64,000 nucleotides of DNA from Allopusillimonas ginsengisoli (GCF_004153455.1 NZ_SDQE01000014.1:31969-95968); one strand, 5' to 3'. Numbered from the stretch's first letter, positions 7,998 through 17,026 are shown. Numbers and translations are program-made. Notes: generated by a model not told the origin, from the sequence alone.

Positions 7998-8645
7998 TCA
8001 GGAACCCACAGGCTGGGCGGTCGCCGGCCGCACCACAGGCAGGCGCGCCAGATTCGCCGCGCGAGCGGCGTCGTACTCCATGATGTGCGCGATTTGAGCG
8101 GCGGCTTCCTCGCCATACCGACTCGCAAGAAGATAGAACGTGGCATCGATGCACAGACTCACGCCCCCGCCTGTGATGACGCGCCCGTTATCCACCAACA
8201 GGGCACCCGATTCGACGGTTACTCCCGCGCACCGGCCCAAGTCGTCGATTGGTGGCGATTCGGGCGGCACCACGCGGGATTTAGTAGTTGCGCTCAGGCC
8301 ATCGAGAACACCCGACGCGGCTAGAATCAACGACCCCGTGCAAATCGACATCAAGGTCGCATCCAGGGCGGCCCAATGTCTAATGAACGCCAAAATAGCG
8401 TCGTTGCGCGCCGCCTCGCGCCATCCTCCGCCCCCCGGCACCAGGAGAACGTCCACCTTCTCGACTTCACCGAACGTCCGCGATGGCAACACCGTGAGGC
8501 CATTGGTCAGCTCCACCGGTGATCGGTCGGGGGCCACCAGTTCATATTCAAGTTCCGGTACGACGCGCCGCCCCATTGAAAACACCCCCAGGGGCGCCAG
8601 ATCGATCGGCTCGATGCCGGGATATAACAAGTACGTTAATCGCAT
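7998..8645 (-). CDS. DJ-1/PfpI family protein
   Basis: 215 residues from the ATG at 8645, chosen because GGAGGAG lies 3-9 bp upstream; a longer frame to 8741 has no ribosome site. The nucleophile elbow is present as MSICTGSLILAASG (cysteine near residue 105), with VLLVPGGGGW supplying the oxyanion glycine and glutamates earlier. The group includes isonitrile hydratase-like and AraC-N-terminal-like enzymes; without an HTH it is a stand-alone enzyme. Exact activity is not predictable. Confidence 0.8.
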   Translation of the reverse strand: MRLTYLLYPGIEPIDLAPLGVFSMGRRVVPELEYELVAPDRSPVELTNGLTVLPSRTFGEVEKVDVLLVPGGGGWREAARNDAILAFIRHWAALDATLMSICTGSLILAASGVLDGLSATTKSRVVPPESPPIDDLGRCAGVTVESGALLVDNGRVITGGGVSLCIDATFYLLASRYGEEAAAQIAHIMEYDAARAANLARLPVVRPATAQPVGS

Positions 8646-8801
8646 TTCTCCTCCGTTTTTCTGAAAACCTGCCATATCCGTACAAACCCTTTGTTGCACA
8701 GTAGACAACTCAATACTACAATTTCTTTGTCTGTGGATCAACTTTCATCAAGTTCCCCCTAATAAAAAAAACGAAATTCTCTAACCAAACAGGAGAGATA
8801 A

Positions 8802-10157
8802 ATGGCTAACACAAAAGTAGGCCAGGTGGATGGAAAGCCTGTTTCTATACGAACCGTCGCAATGGCGAGCGCCATTGGCACGACTATAGAGTGGTACGAT
8901 TTTCTGATCTACGCGACCGCCGCATCCATTGTTTTCAACACACTATTCTTCCCTTCCGGGGACCCCTTGATAAGCAAGCTCCTATCCATCAGCACCATCG
9001 GGGTGGGTTTCTTCGCAAGGCCGCTGGGGGCGGTTATCCTGAGCCACTACGGAGATCGTGTTGGTCGCAAGTCCCTGCTCATCATCACACTGGTATCTAT
9101 GGGTGCAGCCACCACCGTCATTGGCCTGCTCCCCACATACGCAACCATAGGAATCGCCGCACCGATCCTGCTGGTGATCTGCCGCCTGTTCCAAGGGCTC
9201 GCAGTTGGCGGTGAATGGGGCGGCGCTGTGCTGATGGCCATCGAGCACTCTCCCGAAGAACACCGGGGCCTGTATGGCAGCATCGTGCAGGTCGGCTTTC
9301 CACTGGGCATGGCCCTAGGCACCCTGTCCTTTTTCGGGCTGGCCTTTCTTGACGAAGAAGCCTTTATGTCGTGGGGTTGGAGAATTCCGTTCCTGGCCAG
9401 CGCAGCCCTGGTTATGGTGGGTACCTTCATCCGCTTGCATATCGAGGAAACCCCTGATTTCGAGCAAACCCGCAAGCAAGGGAACGTCGAACGCTTCCCC
9501 GTCTGGAAGGCGATCACGAAGCACCCCAAAAGCCTGCTCATCGGACTGGGCGCCCGCATTACCGAAATATCCTGGATCTATGTACTGACGATTTTCGGTC
9601 TCAGCTATGCTGTCACGACACTCGGCTTGTCCCGCACGTTGATCCTGGGCGCCATCGCAATCGGCTGCGTCGCCGAATTGATCACCATCCCCCTGTTTGG
9701 CGCACTGTCTGATCGCATCGGCAGGCGGCCGGTGTATATGATGGGCTGTATCGCCGCCATCGTGCTGGCTTTCCCGATCTTTTGGGGCATCCAAACCAAA
9801 GACCCAACCATTGTGATTATTTCCTTTGTGGTGGGAATGGCAATCGGCCACGGTGTCATGTATGGCGTCCAAGCCAGCTTCCTGAGCGAAATGTTCCCGG
9901 CGAATGTGCGATATAGCGGCTCGTCCCTGGGCTACCAACTCGCGGCACCGCTGGGGGGCGGCATTGTACCGGTGCTTGCGACCGCGGCCGTGGGCGTCAC
10001 CCACGGGGCAACCTGGCCCGTCTCGTTGCTCATGATCGGAATTGCCTTGTTAACCATCCTGGCGGTGTATTGGAGCAAGGAAACCGCCCCGGTGGCGCTC
10101 AAGAAAAAAGCATCGGCTGGCGGGGCCCTGCCGCACGCCATCAAACCGAGCCTCTAA
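8802..10157 (+). CDS. MFS permease, metabolite:H+ symporter (MHS) type
   Basis: A 451-residue, 12-helix MFS transporter. TIEWYDFLIYATAA near residue 30 and the loop HYGDRVGRKSLLI are hallmarks of the MHS branch (ShiA/ProP/KgtP-like), and RLFQGLAVGGEWGGAVLM is the family's helix-4 signature. The second-half motif GALSDRIGRRPVYM is also intact. These proteins import organic acids, shikimate-like compounds or osmolytes by proton symport. AGGAGAG precedes the ATG. It is followed by a strong terminator shared with the convergent regulator gene. Confidence 0.9.
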   Translation: MANTKVGQVDGKPVSIRTVAMASAIGTTIEWYDFLIYATAASIVFNTLFFPSGDPLISKLLSISTIGVGFFARPLGAVILSHYGDRVGRKSLLIITLVSMGAATTVIGLLPTYATIGIAAPILLVICRLFQGLAVGGEWGGAVLMAIEHSPEEHRGLYGSIVQVGFPLGMALGTLSFFGLAFLDEEAFMSWGWRIPFLASAALVMVGTFIRLHIEETPDFEQTRKQGNVERFPVWKAITKHPKSLLIGLGARITEISWIYVLTIFGLSYAVTTLGLSRTLILGAIAIGCVAELITIPLFGALSDRIGRRPVYMMGCIAAIVLAFPIFWGIQTKDPTIVIISFVVGMAIGHGVMYGVQASFLSEMFPANVRYSGSSLGYQLAAPLGGGIVPVLATAAVGVTHGATWPVSLLMIGIALLTILAVYWSKETAPVALKKKASAGGALPHAIKPSL

Positions 10158-10174
10158 AAGAGGAAATAAAAAAC

Positions 10175-10200
10175 GCGGGCCGCAAGGGCCCGCATTTTTT
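10175..10200. terminator. Intrinsic terminator between convergent genes
   Basis: GCGGGCC (10175-10181), 5-nt loop, GGCCCGC (10187-10193), followed by ATTTTTT. A run of A residues before the stem means it can also work on the minus strand for the converging XRE-cupin gene ending at 10200. Confidence 0.9.
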
Positions 10201-10850
10201 TATGCCAGATTTTCATCAAAGCCCGCTGGCGAAAACATGACGACCAATGCAGTGGCCTGCCCGGACAAGCTGCGGCCCCGATGGGGTATTTGGGAATCAA
10301 AATGAATGGTATCGCCGGCCTTCAATACATATTTCTGGCTGCCTACTTGCCATTCTATTTTCCCGCTCAACACATATAATAATTCCTCGCCGTCGTGTTG
10401 AAAGAACACGTATTTATCGATCTGTTCAGGGAACGAAAACAAAAACGGCTGCAAGGCGTGATTTGGCTTGGCTTTGCTCAGGGCAAAATAATCGTAGCCG
10501 AATGTCGTGCCCCCCATTACCGTCGGGCGCTGCTCGTCGTGCCGCACCACGCTGACACCGCGCCAGGTTCCGGGTGTCGACACGGAATATCCGATCAGTG
10601 AGCCAGCCTCGATATCCAAGGCATTGGCAAGGCGCGATAACGTCGCCAAGGGCGGCACCTTTTTGCCATTCTCGATCCGGGATAAATAGCCTTTATCCAG
10701 ATCTACCCGAGCGGCCAGCTCGGTTAGCGTCAAACCCGCCGCTTTCCGATGGCTACGCAGTTTAGCGCCTAAATTACGCAAATGAAGGTGCTCCTCGGGA
10801 TTGTCTTCTTGGTCAGATTGAGTGTTAGGAGCGAAGACCATTGCCATCAA
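10200..10850 (-). CDS. XRE-family regulator with cupin domain
   Basis: A 216-residue protein. The HTH spans residues 26-82 (GAKLRSHRKAAGLTLTELAA and KGYLSRIENGKKVPPLATL). The C-terminal cupin (residues 135-210) contains HDGEELLYVLSGKIEWQVG and GDTIHFDSQIPHRGRS. It is convergent with the MHS permease gene. It shares architecture with the 2598-3200 regulator but has a longer N-terminus. The stop codon lies inside the U-tract of the shared terminator. Ligand and targets unknown; the permease is a plausible target. Confidence 0.85.
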   Translation of the reverse strand: MMAMVFAPNTQSDQEDNPEEHLHLRNLGAKLRSHRKAAGLTLTELAARVDLDKGYLSRIENGKKVPPLATLSRLANALDIEAGSLIGYSVSTPGTWRGVSVVRHDEQRPTVMGGTTFGYDYFALSKAKPNHALQPFLFSFPEQIDKYVFFQHDGEELLYVLSGKIEWQVGSQKYVLKAGDTIHFDSQIPHRGRSLSGQATALVVMFSPAGFDENLA

Positions 10851-10891
10851 CTAATAAGGTGTTTTTGCATTAATCCGTATTTTACCAATTA

Positions 10892-11128
10892 TTAGCGCGA
10901 CTCTTTGGAAGCCAATATGCATTCCCGCTCAGTCCGGCGCAGCATCCGCATCCCCAGTATTGATACACGATACCGCATGCGCCTATCGATGTAAAAGCAA
11001 TCATCCGGAACCAGCTCCACCGGTTGATAGAACTCGGTATGCAGCGCGCCAGCCCACCTTATTGATGGATCAAAAAATGCACATTTTGGAATGGCTGTAG
11101 GTGGATTCCCCTGGATGTCAGTGGACAT
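10892..11128 (-). CDS. Hypothetical small protein, doubtful
   Basis: A 78-codon open frame on the minus strand (opens MSTDIQGNPP, ends ASKESR). I recognise no family, signal peptide or membrane segment, and no clear ribosome site precedes it. It sits between the XRE-cupin gene and the accessory island, where debris would be expected. It may be a remnant or not coding at all. Confidence 0.25.
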   Translation of the reverse strand: MSTDIQGNPPTAIPKCAFFDPSIRWAGALHTEFYQPVELVPDDCFYIDRRMRYRVSILGMRMLRRTERECILASKESR

Positions 11129-11492
11129 CCCTCAGAAGGGAATTTGTCTTTTAGATCAAAAAATTAATCACTCGGTGGATGGCCATGGTTTTCCCTGGCC
11201 GTCCTTGGAATGAGCGGGTGAGGGGAACAGAATTTAGCATCCAACTCATTGATTTATAAAGGACTAACCCCATTCGAAAAACGAGGATGTGCCGCATTTT
11301 GTACCAGTTCTACGCACACTGGCAAGCTGCTGCTCCAACAGACGCCATGCGGCTTCCGGTCCATGGATCCCGACCATTGCTCCTTTCGTCCACAGGCACC
11401 TTCATTCTATGGAACGGTTTCAGCAGATGTTGAAATGTGGCTTAGAAGTGAAAACTTAGCGACGATTTTCAAAAATATGGTATTTTCAGCGT
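11129..11492. other. Intergenic region before the AbiE-like pair
   Basis: No convincing gene. It contains a long imperfect hairpin (about 11178-11206, GGATGGCCATGG pairing with CCCTGGCCGTCC) and, at 11212-11227, a sequence matching the 3' end of the tRNA-Gly gene at 14187-14260. The last part is AT-rich and probably carries the promoter of the antitoxin gene. Confidence 0.5.
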
Positions 11493-11504
11493 ATGGTGAA
11501 AAAT
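11482..11504. promoter_or_regulatory. Inverted repeat over the antitoxin start
   Basis: ATTTTCA (11482-11488) and TGAAAAAT (11497-11504) form an imperfect inverted repeat that covers the first ATG of the AbiEi-like gene. AbiEi antitoxins are known to repress their own promoter by binding inverted repeats, so this is a candidate operator. Weak evidence. Confidence 0.3.
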
Positions 11505-12575
11505 GCCAATCCAATGAAAGAGACAGAGGCGCGGGCCGGTGAGGCGCTCCGTCAGTTGCTTGAAAAGATACCGATCCTTCAGATTGAAGGCATCGAAGTC
11601 GAAGCCGTGTCCGGCGATTGGGAACCGGACTTGACCGCTCGGCTGCTCGTGGATGACCGGCGGCACCTACTCATCTGCGAGTACAAGTCGAACGGGCAAC
11701 CGCGGTACGCCCGGTCCGCGTTATTGGAACTACGGAACTACATTGCGCAGCGAGCTCCCGAGGCGACGCCCGTCTTCATCGCTCCTTACATCTCACCCGC
11801 GGTAAGGCAGTTGTGCGAAGAGAAGGGCGTCAGCTATCTCGACCTAGAGGGCAACGCCCGGATCGCTTTTGGCGGCGTGTTCATCGAGCGCATGGTGGCG
11901 GACAAACCGGTGGCCGAACAACGCGAACTCAAGTCGCTGTTTAGGCCAAAGTCGGCTCAGGTTCTGCGCGTCATGCTGCGCGAGCCCGGCCGTGCATGGC
12001 GCGTCACCGAGTTGTCGGAAATTTCCGGAGTCAGCCTGGGACACGTCAGCAATGTGCGCACCGGTTTAATTAATCGGGAATGGGCACGCGCCTCGAAAGA
12101 CGGTCTCGTCCTCTCAGAACCCGATGCACTGTTGGACGCATGGCGGGACAGCTACACCGCACCGCCGGGTGAACGTCTGCGGTTCTACACACCTCTGCAC
12201 GGCAGCACGTTCGAAGACGCGGCCCGTACCGCGTTGCGCGCTGACGAGGCTCCCAGACGTGCCGTTTTCGCATCGTTCTCGGCAGCGCAATGGCTTTCGC
12301 CCTACGGCCGCACCGGCACGCACTACTTCTTCGCTGACGAGGATGGTCTGCGCAAGCTTCAAGCAGCGCTGAAGCTCGCGCCTGCCGCGAAGGGCGAGAA
12401 CGTGGTCATCACCGTGCCGAAAGACACAGGATTGTTCGCCGACACCATTGAACCTGCGCCGGGCGCAGTCTGCACGAGCCCGGTTCAGACCTACCTCGAT
12501 CTCACCATTGCCGGCGAACGCGGCGCCGAGGCCGCCGACCACCTGCGCAAGGAAAAGCTTTCATGGCCCCAATGA
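11493..12575 (+). CDS. AbiEi-family type IV antitoxin/repressor
   Basis: A 360-residue protein. The first 100 residues resemble a small endonuclease-like fold (EPDLTARLLVDDRRHLLICE then YKSNGQPRYARSALLELRN). A winged HTH follows near residues 150-185 (VLRVMLREPGRAWRVTELSE, VSLGHVSNVRTGL), then the C-terminal domain ending QTYLDLTIAGERGAEAADHL. The last pattern and the overlap of 13 bp with a nucleotidyltransferase gene are typical of AbiEi/AbiEii systems. It should repress the operon and counteract the toxin. A start at 11514 is also possible; neither has a good ribosome site. Confidence 0.75.
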   Translation: MVKNANPMKETEARAGEALRQLLEKIPILQIEGIEVEAVSGDWEPDLTARLLVDDRRHLLICEYKSNGQPRYARSALLELRNYIAQRAPEATPVFIAPYISPAVRQLCEEKGVSYLDLEGNARIAFGGVFIERMVADKPVAEQRELKSLFRPKSAQVLRVMLREPGRAWRVTELSEISGVSLGHVSNVRTGLINREWARASKDGLVLSEPDALLDAWRDSYTAPPGERLRFYTPLHGSTFEDAARTALRADEAPRRAVFASFSAAQWLSPYGRTGTHYFFADEDGLRKLQAALKLAPAAKGENVVITVPKDTGLFADTIEPAPGAVCTSPVQTYLDLTIAGERGAEAADHLRKEKLSWPQ

Positions 12576-13435
12576 CACCGCCCCAGGAACCACAGTCGGC
12601 CTCCGAATATGACGACCGCACGACCGCGGCAGTGAAATCCGTGCTGATCGAGATCGGCCAGATACTTGGCAGCTTCAGAGGCAAGTTCGCCATCATCGGC
12701 GGTGCGGTACCCTGGCTGCTGCTGGCCAATGAGGATATGCCCCACGTCGGCACACTCGATGTGGACGTCGGTCTGGACGCGGAAGCACTCGGCGACGGCG
12801 AGTACGCAACCTTGATCGGTGCGCTCCAAAGCCATGGATACGCCCAACGCAACGGGCTTCGGCGCTTCCAACTGGTTCGCCAGGTTCCCGTGCGAGATGG
12901 CGGGGAAGCGATCGACATCGTGGTCGATTTCCTGATGCCGCGCGACGCGGAGGTCGTCAAGAACACCCCTCCCCTGATCAGCGACTTTGCCGTACAACGG
13001 GCCGACGGCGCTGACTTGGCGATGCGGTTCTATCAACTGGTGGCGGTGGCGGGGCCAATGCCGGACGGAGGGACCAATCGCGTGGAGATCGCAGTGTGCT
13101 CCATCCCTGCGCTGCTGGCAATGAAAGGCCATGCGCTGGCGGGCCGCTACAAGCAGAAGGATGCCTACGACATATACTACTGCGTGCGGAACTACCCTGA
13201 TGGCATCGAGGCGCTGGCGCAGGAATGTCTCCCTCTCCTGGGGCACGCAAGCGGCGAGCGCGGTTTCCGGCACATCGCCGACAAGTTCGACGCCTTCGAG
13301 GGGCACGGACCTACCTGCGTGAGGCGCTTCGTCGAAGCCACGCATGCGCTGGGTAATCGCGCGCCCGAACAGTGGCAGCAGGATGCGTTCGGGCAGATCG
13401 ACGCGCTGCTGCGCGCCATGTCACTGCGAGCTTGA
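12563..13435 (+). CDS. AbiEii-like nucleotidyltransferase toxin
   Basis: A 290-residue protein. FAIIGGAVPWLLL followed by TLDVDVGLD gives the GG...DxD signature of the nucleotidyltransferase superfamily, and KQKDAYDIYYCVRN near residue 195 is the K-x-x-D-x-x-D helix of AbiEii/MNT-like toxins. Members transfer nucleotides to tRNA or proteins and stall growth, in several cases to abort phage infection. The start overlaps the end of the antitoxin gene by 13 bp, indicating translational coupling. Toxicity is inferred from family and context. Confidence 0.75.
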   Translation: MAPMTPPQEPQSASEYDDRTTAAVKSVLIEIGQILGSFRGKFAIIGGAVPWLLLANEDMPHVGTLDVDVGLDAEALGDGEYATLIGALQSHGYAQRNGLRRFQLVRQVPVRDGGEAIDIVVDFLMPRDAEVVKNTPPLISDFAVQRADGADLAMRFYQLVAVAGPMPDGGTNRVEIAVCSIPALLAMKGHALAGRYKQKDAYDIYYCVRNYPDGIEALAQECLPLLGHASGERGFRHIADKFDAFEGHGPTCVRRFVEATHALGNRAPEQWQQDAFGQIDALLRAMSLRA

Positions 13436-13483
13436 GTCACGCCCAACGAATGATCGCCGCATTGGAGAAGGCACAGCACCAGC

Positions 13484-14128
13484 ATGCCAAACGCTAACGA
13501 AGGTATCGATACTGTCCGGGCATCTCGTGCGGGACACACCTTCCACGAGAGATGGGCTGCCAGGCGGGCATTGCAGCTGGTCTTTCCGAATGACGATCTG
13601 TCCGCGATCGCCGTGGAGGGGATTTCGTCGACGGAGACTACTAGTCCCGGAACATGGGACGAAGATGTTGCTGACCGCGTTCTTTACTACGGTGGGGGAG
13701 ACAATTTTCAGACCTGCGAGCGGATGGAAACCGTCCAGTTCAAGTACAAGCTTCGCGAAGAGGCAGTTACAGCGTCTTATCTGAAAAAGACGATCGAAAA
13801 GTTCTCCAGCACGATTATCGGTTATGACAGGACCTTCTCAGCTGCCGAAGTCGACACGAAGACATCGTTTATCTTCGTCACGAACGCGGTATTTAAGGAC
13901 AGTCTTTCGGAAGCGATAACATCCCTCATCGAAGGGACGACGCTTTCAAACCGCAACGCAGCCAATCAGGCTCGCGATCTCAAGAAGTGGTGCGTTGATG
14001 TGGGCTTGTCTGACGCAATGCGACATGCCGGCCCCCGTATTGATAGGCCAAAAAATGTACCGAAATGGGGGGCGCTGGGGAGGCGTTTTTCCGATCCCAA
14101 CAGCATTAGGGATGAAAAATCTCATTAA
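13484..14128 (+). pseudogene. Truncated Avs/Cap4-like dsDNA nuclease protein (N-terminal part)
   Basis: 214 codons. SRAGHTFHERWAARRALQLV, WDEDVADRVLYYGG and ETVQFKYKLR match the N-terminal PD-(D/E)xK nuclease domain of large STAND-type defence proteins and of Cap4-like effectors (pattern GDxFHYxWAARxxL ... EDxAD ... QFKY). Full-length relatives exceed 1000 residues with an NTPase and sensor region. Here the frame ends just after the nuclease domain, 59 bp before tRNA-Gly, so the sensor part has been lost. The last 25 residues (RPKNVPKWGALGRRF...) do not look like the family. The gene follows the AbiE-like pair by 48 bp. Confidence 0.6.
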
Positions 14129-14186
14129 GATTCAATCACTTGGAATCACTTCCCAAAGTGTGACAAACCGGGTATGGAGCGCTACT

Positions 14187-14260
14187 TGGAGCGGGTGAAG
14201 GGAATCGAACCCTCGTATGCAGCTTGGGAAGCTGCCGTTCTACCATTGAACTACACCCGC
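14187..14260 (-). tRNA. tRNA-Gly (CCC)
   Basis: On the minus strand the acceptor stem GCGGGTG pairs with CACCCGC. The anticodon arm is GCAGC-TTCCCAA-GCTGC, giving anticodon CCC, and the T-arm is GAGGGTTCGATTCCCTT. The 3' end carries T followed by an encoded CCA (14187-14189). It borders the accessory island on its 3' side. Confidence 0.95.
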
Positions 14261-14375
14261 ATTGCTGAGCAAGACAACGCGACCGACAGGACGGGCAGAG
14301 CGTGCTTTTGGCCAGTGTTTTGAGCCGCCGCCGCGTTCGCGAGGGTTTGCATTATAGCGCCTTTATAATCGCGAT

Positions 14376-15101
14376 ATGAACTCAACACCGCAAGAACAAA
14401 AACCGGATTTCGTGGAAACGTCCACGGCCCCGTCGGGTACCGGCCATATCCGCAGCTTCGTGCATCGGCGCGCCCACATCACGCCCGGTCAAAAAGAAGC
14501 GCTCGACCGCCTGCTGCCGCAGTGGTCCATCCCTTACCGCCCAACGACGCTGGACATGGAAAAGGCCTTTGGCCGCGCTGCGCCTACGGTGCTGGAGATC
14601 GGTTTCGGCATGGGCGAAACTACCCAAAAGATCGCCGAAGCCCGTCCCGAAGACAACTTCCTGGGCGTGGAAGTCTTCAACGCCGGCGTAGGCGCCCTTC
14701 TCAAGCGCATCAATGAAACCGGCCTGCAAAACATCCGCATCATCCAGCATGATGCCGTGGAAGTCGTGCGCGACATGATCGCGCCTGACTCCCTCGCTGG
14801 CGTACATGTGTATTTTCCAGACCCCTGGCCCAAGAAGCGGCACCACAAACGCAGGCTGATCCAGCCTGAGTTCGTGGCGCTGCTGGCCAGCCGCATTGCG
14901 CCGGGTGGCTATATACACTGCGCCACAGACTGGGAGAACTACGCTGAGCAAATGCTGGAGGTGCTCGGTGGCAACCCCCATCTGGTCAACAGCGCAGACG
15001 GCTACGCACCCCGGCCTGATTTCCGCCCGCAAACCAAATTCGAAACCCGTGGGCTGAAACTCGGGCATGGGGTTTGGGATCTCATCTTCAAGCGCCGCTA
15101 A
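14376..15101 (+). CDS. trmB: tRNA (guanine-N7-)-methyltransferase TrmB
   Basis: 241 residues. The SAM-binding motif [17 protein letters not shown] lies near residues 72-88, and [16 protein letters not shown] near residue 146 is the family's catalytic and tRNA-binding signature. It methylates G46 of tRNAs to m7G with S-adenosylmethionine. The N-terminus includes a basic stretch ([13 protein letters not shown]) usual in proteobacterial TrmB. The start is about 115 bp upstream of where tRNA-Gly diverges; the two share the intergenic promoter region. Confidence 0.95.
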   Translation: MNSTPQEQKPDFVETSTAPSGTGHIRSFVHRRAHITPGQKEALDRLLPQWSIPYRPTTLDMEKAFGRAAPTVLEIGFGMGETTQKIAEARPEDNFLGVEVFNAGVGALLKRINETGLQNIRIIQHDAVEVVRDMIAPDSLAGVHVYFPDPWPKKRHHKRRLIQPEFVALLASRIAPGGYIHCATDWENYAEQMLEVLGGNPHLVNSADGYAPRPDFRPQTKFETRGLKLGHGVWDLIFKRR

Positions 15102-15298
15102 TTCCCGCCAGGCCTGGGCCTTGCTTGGTCCATAGCAAGGCGCCACGCCGCCCTGGTCAAGCGGAGTCTTCCCTGCGCAAAGCCGGCTTCGGCCCGAACC
15201 GATATACTTGTCCGGTCGGCCCATACTGCCTAAGACAGGCAGCATTCGGCCTGTGTTCAATCCGCGCCGGTGCGCGGGCGCAAACGTGAGGAAGAGAC

Positions 15299-16249
15299 GT
15301 GTACCCAGAAATACAGCCGTATGCCCATGGCTATCTTGACACCAACGATGGGCACCATGTGTATTGGGAGCTTTGCGGCAACCCGGATGGCAAACCGGCC
15401 ATTTTCCTGCATGGCGGCCCCGGCAGTGGGTGCTCTCCTGTACACCGTCGGCTATTCAATCCGGACAGATACAACGTTCTACTGTTCGATCAGCGCGGCT
15501 GCGGCCGTTCGACCCCGCACTCCAGCCTGGAGAACAACACCACCTGGCATCTGGTCGACGACATGGAGCGCCTGCGCGCCGAGGTGCTCAAAGCAGACCA
15601 AATGCTGGTCTTTGGCGGATCCTGGGGATCAACGCTCAGCCTGGCCTATGCGCAAACACATCCAGACCACGTCAGCGAGCTGATCGTGCGAGGTATCTTC
15701 ACCGTGCGACAATCCGAGGTGCACTGGTTTTACCAGAATGGCGCTTCTGCGCTCTTTCCCGACTACTGGGAAGATTATCTCGCCCCCATTCCCCAGTCAG
15801 AAAGGGATGACCTGATCGGCGCCTATCATCGCCGCCTTACCGGCGACGACCGCGACGCCCAGCTCAAGGCCGCACACGCCTGGACACAATGGGAGAGCCG
15901 CACAATCACCCTGCTGCCCAGTACCCACCACGAAAAAGCCCATTCCGCCGACGCGCAAGCGCTGTCCTTTGCCCGCATCGAAAACCACTACGTCGTCAAC
16001 GGCGGATTCATGGAAGATGGCCAGCTCCTGCGCGATGCGTACAAACTCCGCGACATCCCCGGCGTCATTATCCAGGGAAGGTACGACGCCTGCACACCCG
16101 CGCGCACGGCCTGGGATTTGCACCGTGCCTGGCCGCAAGCCGAGTTCCACCTGGTGCCCGATGCTGGCCATGCCTTCGACGAACCTGGCATTCTGACCCG
16201 GCTGCTGGCTGCAACGGATAAGTTCAGCGAGCCCACGTCCGTTTCGTAG
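15299..16249 (+). CDS. pip: Prolyl aminopeptidase (proline iminopeptidase)
   Basis: 316 residues, alpha/beta hydrolase fold. HGGPGSGCSP supplies the oxyanion hole, and the nucleophile elbow GGSWGSTLSLAY puts the serine near residue 108. The aspartate is in GRYDACTPA and the histidine in DAGHAFDEP, so the triad is complete. DQRGCGRSTPH is diagnostic of peptidase family S33 prolyl aminopeptidases, which release N-terminal proline in the cytoplasm. The start is a GTG preceded by GAGGAAGAG, the only start consistent with the conserved N-terminus. Confidence 0.93.
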   Translation: MYPEIQPYAHGYLDTNDGHHVYWELCGNPDGKPAIFLHGGPGSGCSPVHRRLFNPDRYNVLLFDQRGCGRSTPHSSLENNTTWHLVDDMERLRAEVLKADQMLVFGGSWGSTLSLAYAQTHPDHVSELIVRGIFTVRQSEVHWFYQNGASALFPDYWEDYLAPIPQSERDDLIGAYHRRLTGDDRDAQLKAAHAWTQWESRTITLLPSTHHEKAHSADAQALSFARIENHYVVNGGFMEDGQLLRDAYKLRDIPGVIIQGRYDACTPARTAWDLHRAWPQAEFHLVPDAGHAFDEPGILTRLLAATDKFSEPTSVS

Positions 16250-16394
16250 GAAACGCCTCTATACAATTCCTAACGTTTGCGCCGCATCCGTGTCATGTTT
16301 TCTGGCCATAATGGAATGGCACGGCAGAGCGCCGTCTCTCTCAGGGCTGCCCGGCAGCCCGATTCGATGACCTCGAGAACAAGGAAAATACACA

Positions 16395-16841
16395 ATGAGC
16401 GTACTTAGTTTTCTGAAAGATGTGGGTGAGAAGCTCTTTGGCGCGGACGAAGCCAAGGCAGCCACGGCGGACGAACTCAAAAAGGAACTGGACAAGCACA
16501 ACCTGTCGGCTGACGGCCTGGACATCAAGGTGGATGGCGACAAGGTAACGGTCAGCGGCCAAGCTCAGACCACCGAAGAGGCCGAGAAAATCTCGCTGGC
16601 CCTGGGCAACACCCTGGGCGTATCCAGCGTGGACAATCAATTGCAGGTTGCCCAGCCCGCGGCTGAAGCCAATATGTACACCGTCAAGAAGGGCGACACC
16701 CTATGGAAAATCGCCGAAGAACAATACGGCAAGGGCCAGGGCGCCAAATACACCCAGATCTTCGAAGCCAACAAGCCCATGCTGTCCGATCCAGATAAAA
16801 TCTATCCGGGTCAAGTGCTGCGTATCCCTGCGCTCACCTAA
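16395..16841 (+). CDS. lysM: BON and LysM domain protein (Kbp/YgaU-like)
   Basis: 148 residues, no signal peptide. A BON domain spans about residues 28-82 (HNLSADGLDIKVDGDKVTV, then SVDNQLQV). A LysM domain follows from residue 95 (YTVKKGDTLWKIAEEQYGKG ... PGQVLRIP). This is the arrangement of the E. coli potassium-binding protein Kbp (YgaU), a cytoplasmic K+ sensor. ACAAGGA precedes the ATG. It stands alone, ended by the hairpin at 16911. Confidence 0.9.
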   Translation: MSVLSFLKDVGEKLFGADEAKAATADELKKELDKHNLSADGLDIKVDGDKVTVSGQAQTTEEAEKISLALGNTLGVSSVDNQLQVAQPAAEANMYTVKKGDTLWKIAEEQYGKGQGAKYTQIFEANKPMLSDPDKIYPGQVLRIPALT

Positions 16842-16910
16842 CAGCAAGGCCGTGCACAACGGATAGCGCGAGTCCGAGCATCCCGCCCGCGCCAAACCCA
16901 CTGCACGTAC

Positions 16911-16943
16911 AATGGGGCCAGCTCAACACTGGCCCCATTTTCA
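16911..16943. terminator. Hairpin terminator between lysM and ffh
   Basis: AATGGGGCCAG (16911-16921), loop CTCAACA, CTGGCCCCATT (16929-16939), then TTTC. The 11-bp stem is perfect. The T run is short, but as the genes converge it probably serves both; the stem's own A/T ends supply residues for both directions. Confidence 0.65.
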
Positions 16944-17026
16944 TGAGCACAACGTCACCGGGCCATAGGCTCCGTGGATGCACTGCAGCGTTAGCGTTCG
17001 GAACAACCCGCGCATGCAGAACAGAA

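Larger units (their letters stand above)
11212..14204. mobile_element. Small tRNA-Gly-associated accessory island
   Basis: GAGCGGGTGA-G-GGGAA (11212-11227) and GAGCGGGTGA-A-GGGAA (14189-14204) are direct repeats with 15 of 16 positions equal. The right copy is the 3' end of tRNA-Gly, the usual crossover point of tyrosine integrases. Between them lie only the AbiE-like pair and a truncated Avs/Cap4-like gene; no integrase remains. The repeat could be chance, so the boundaries are inference. Confidence 0.5.

Noticed and set aside
9315..10004. 229-codon minus-strand open frame
   Set aside because: Antisense to the MHS permease gene, composed of low-complexity charged residues.
11249..11542. 97-codon plus-strand open frame before the AbiE-like pair
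   Set aside because: Overlaps the antitoxin start in another frame, no family, no ribosome site.
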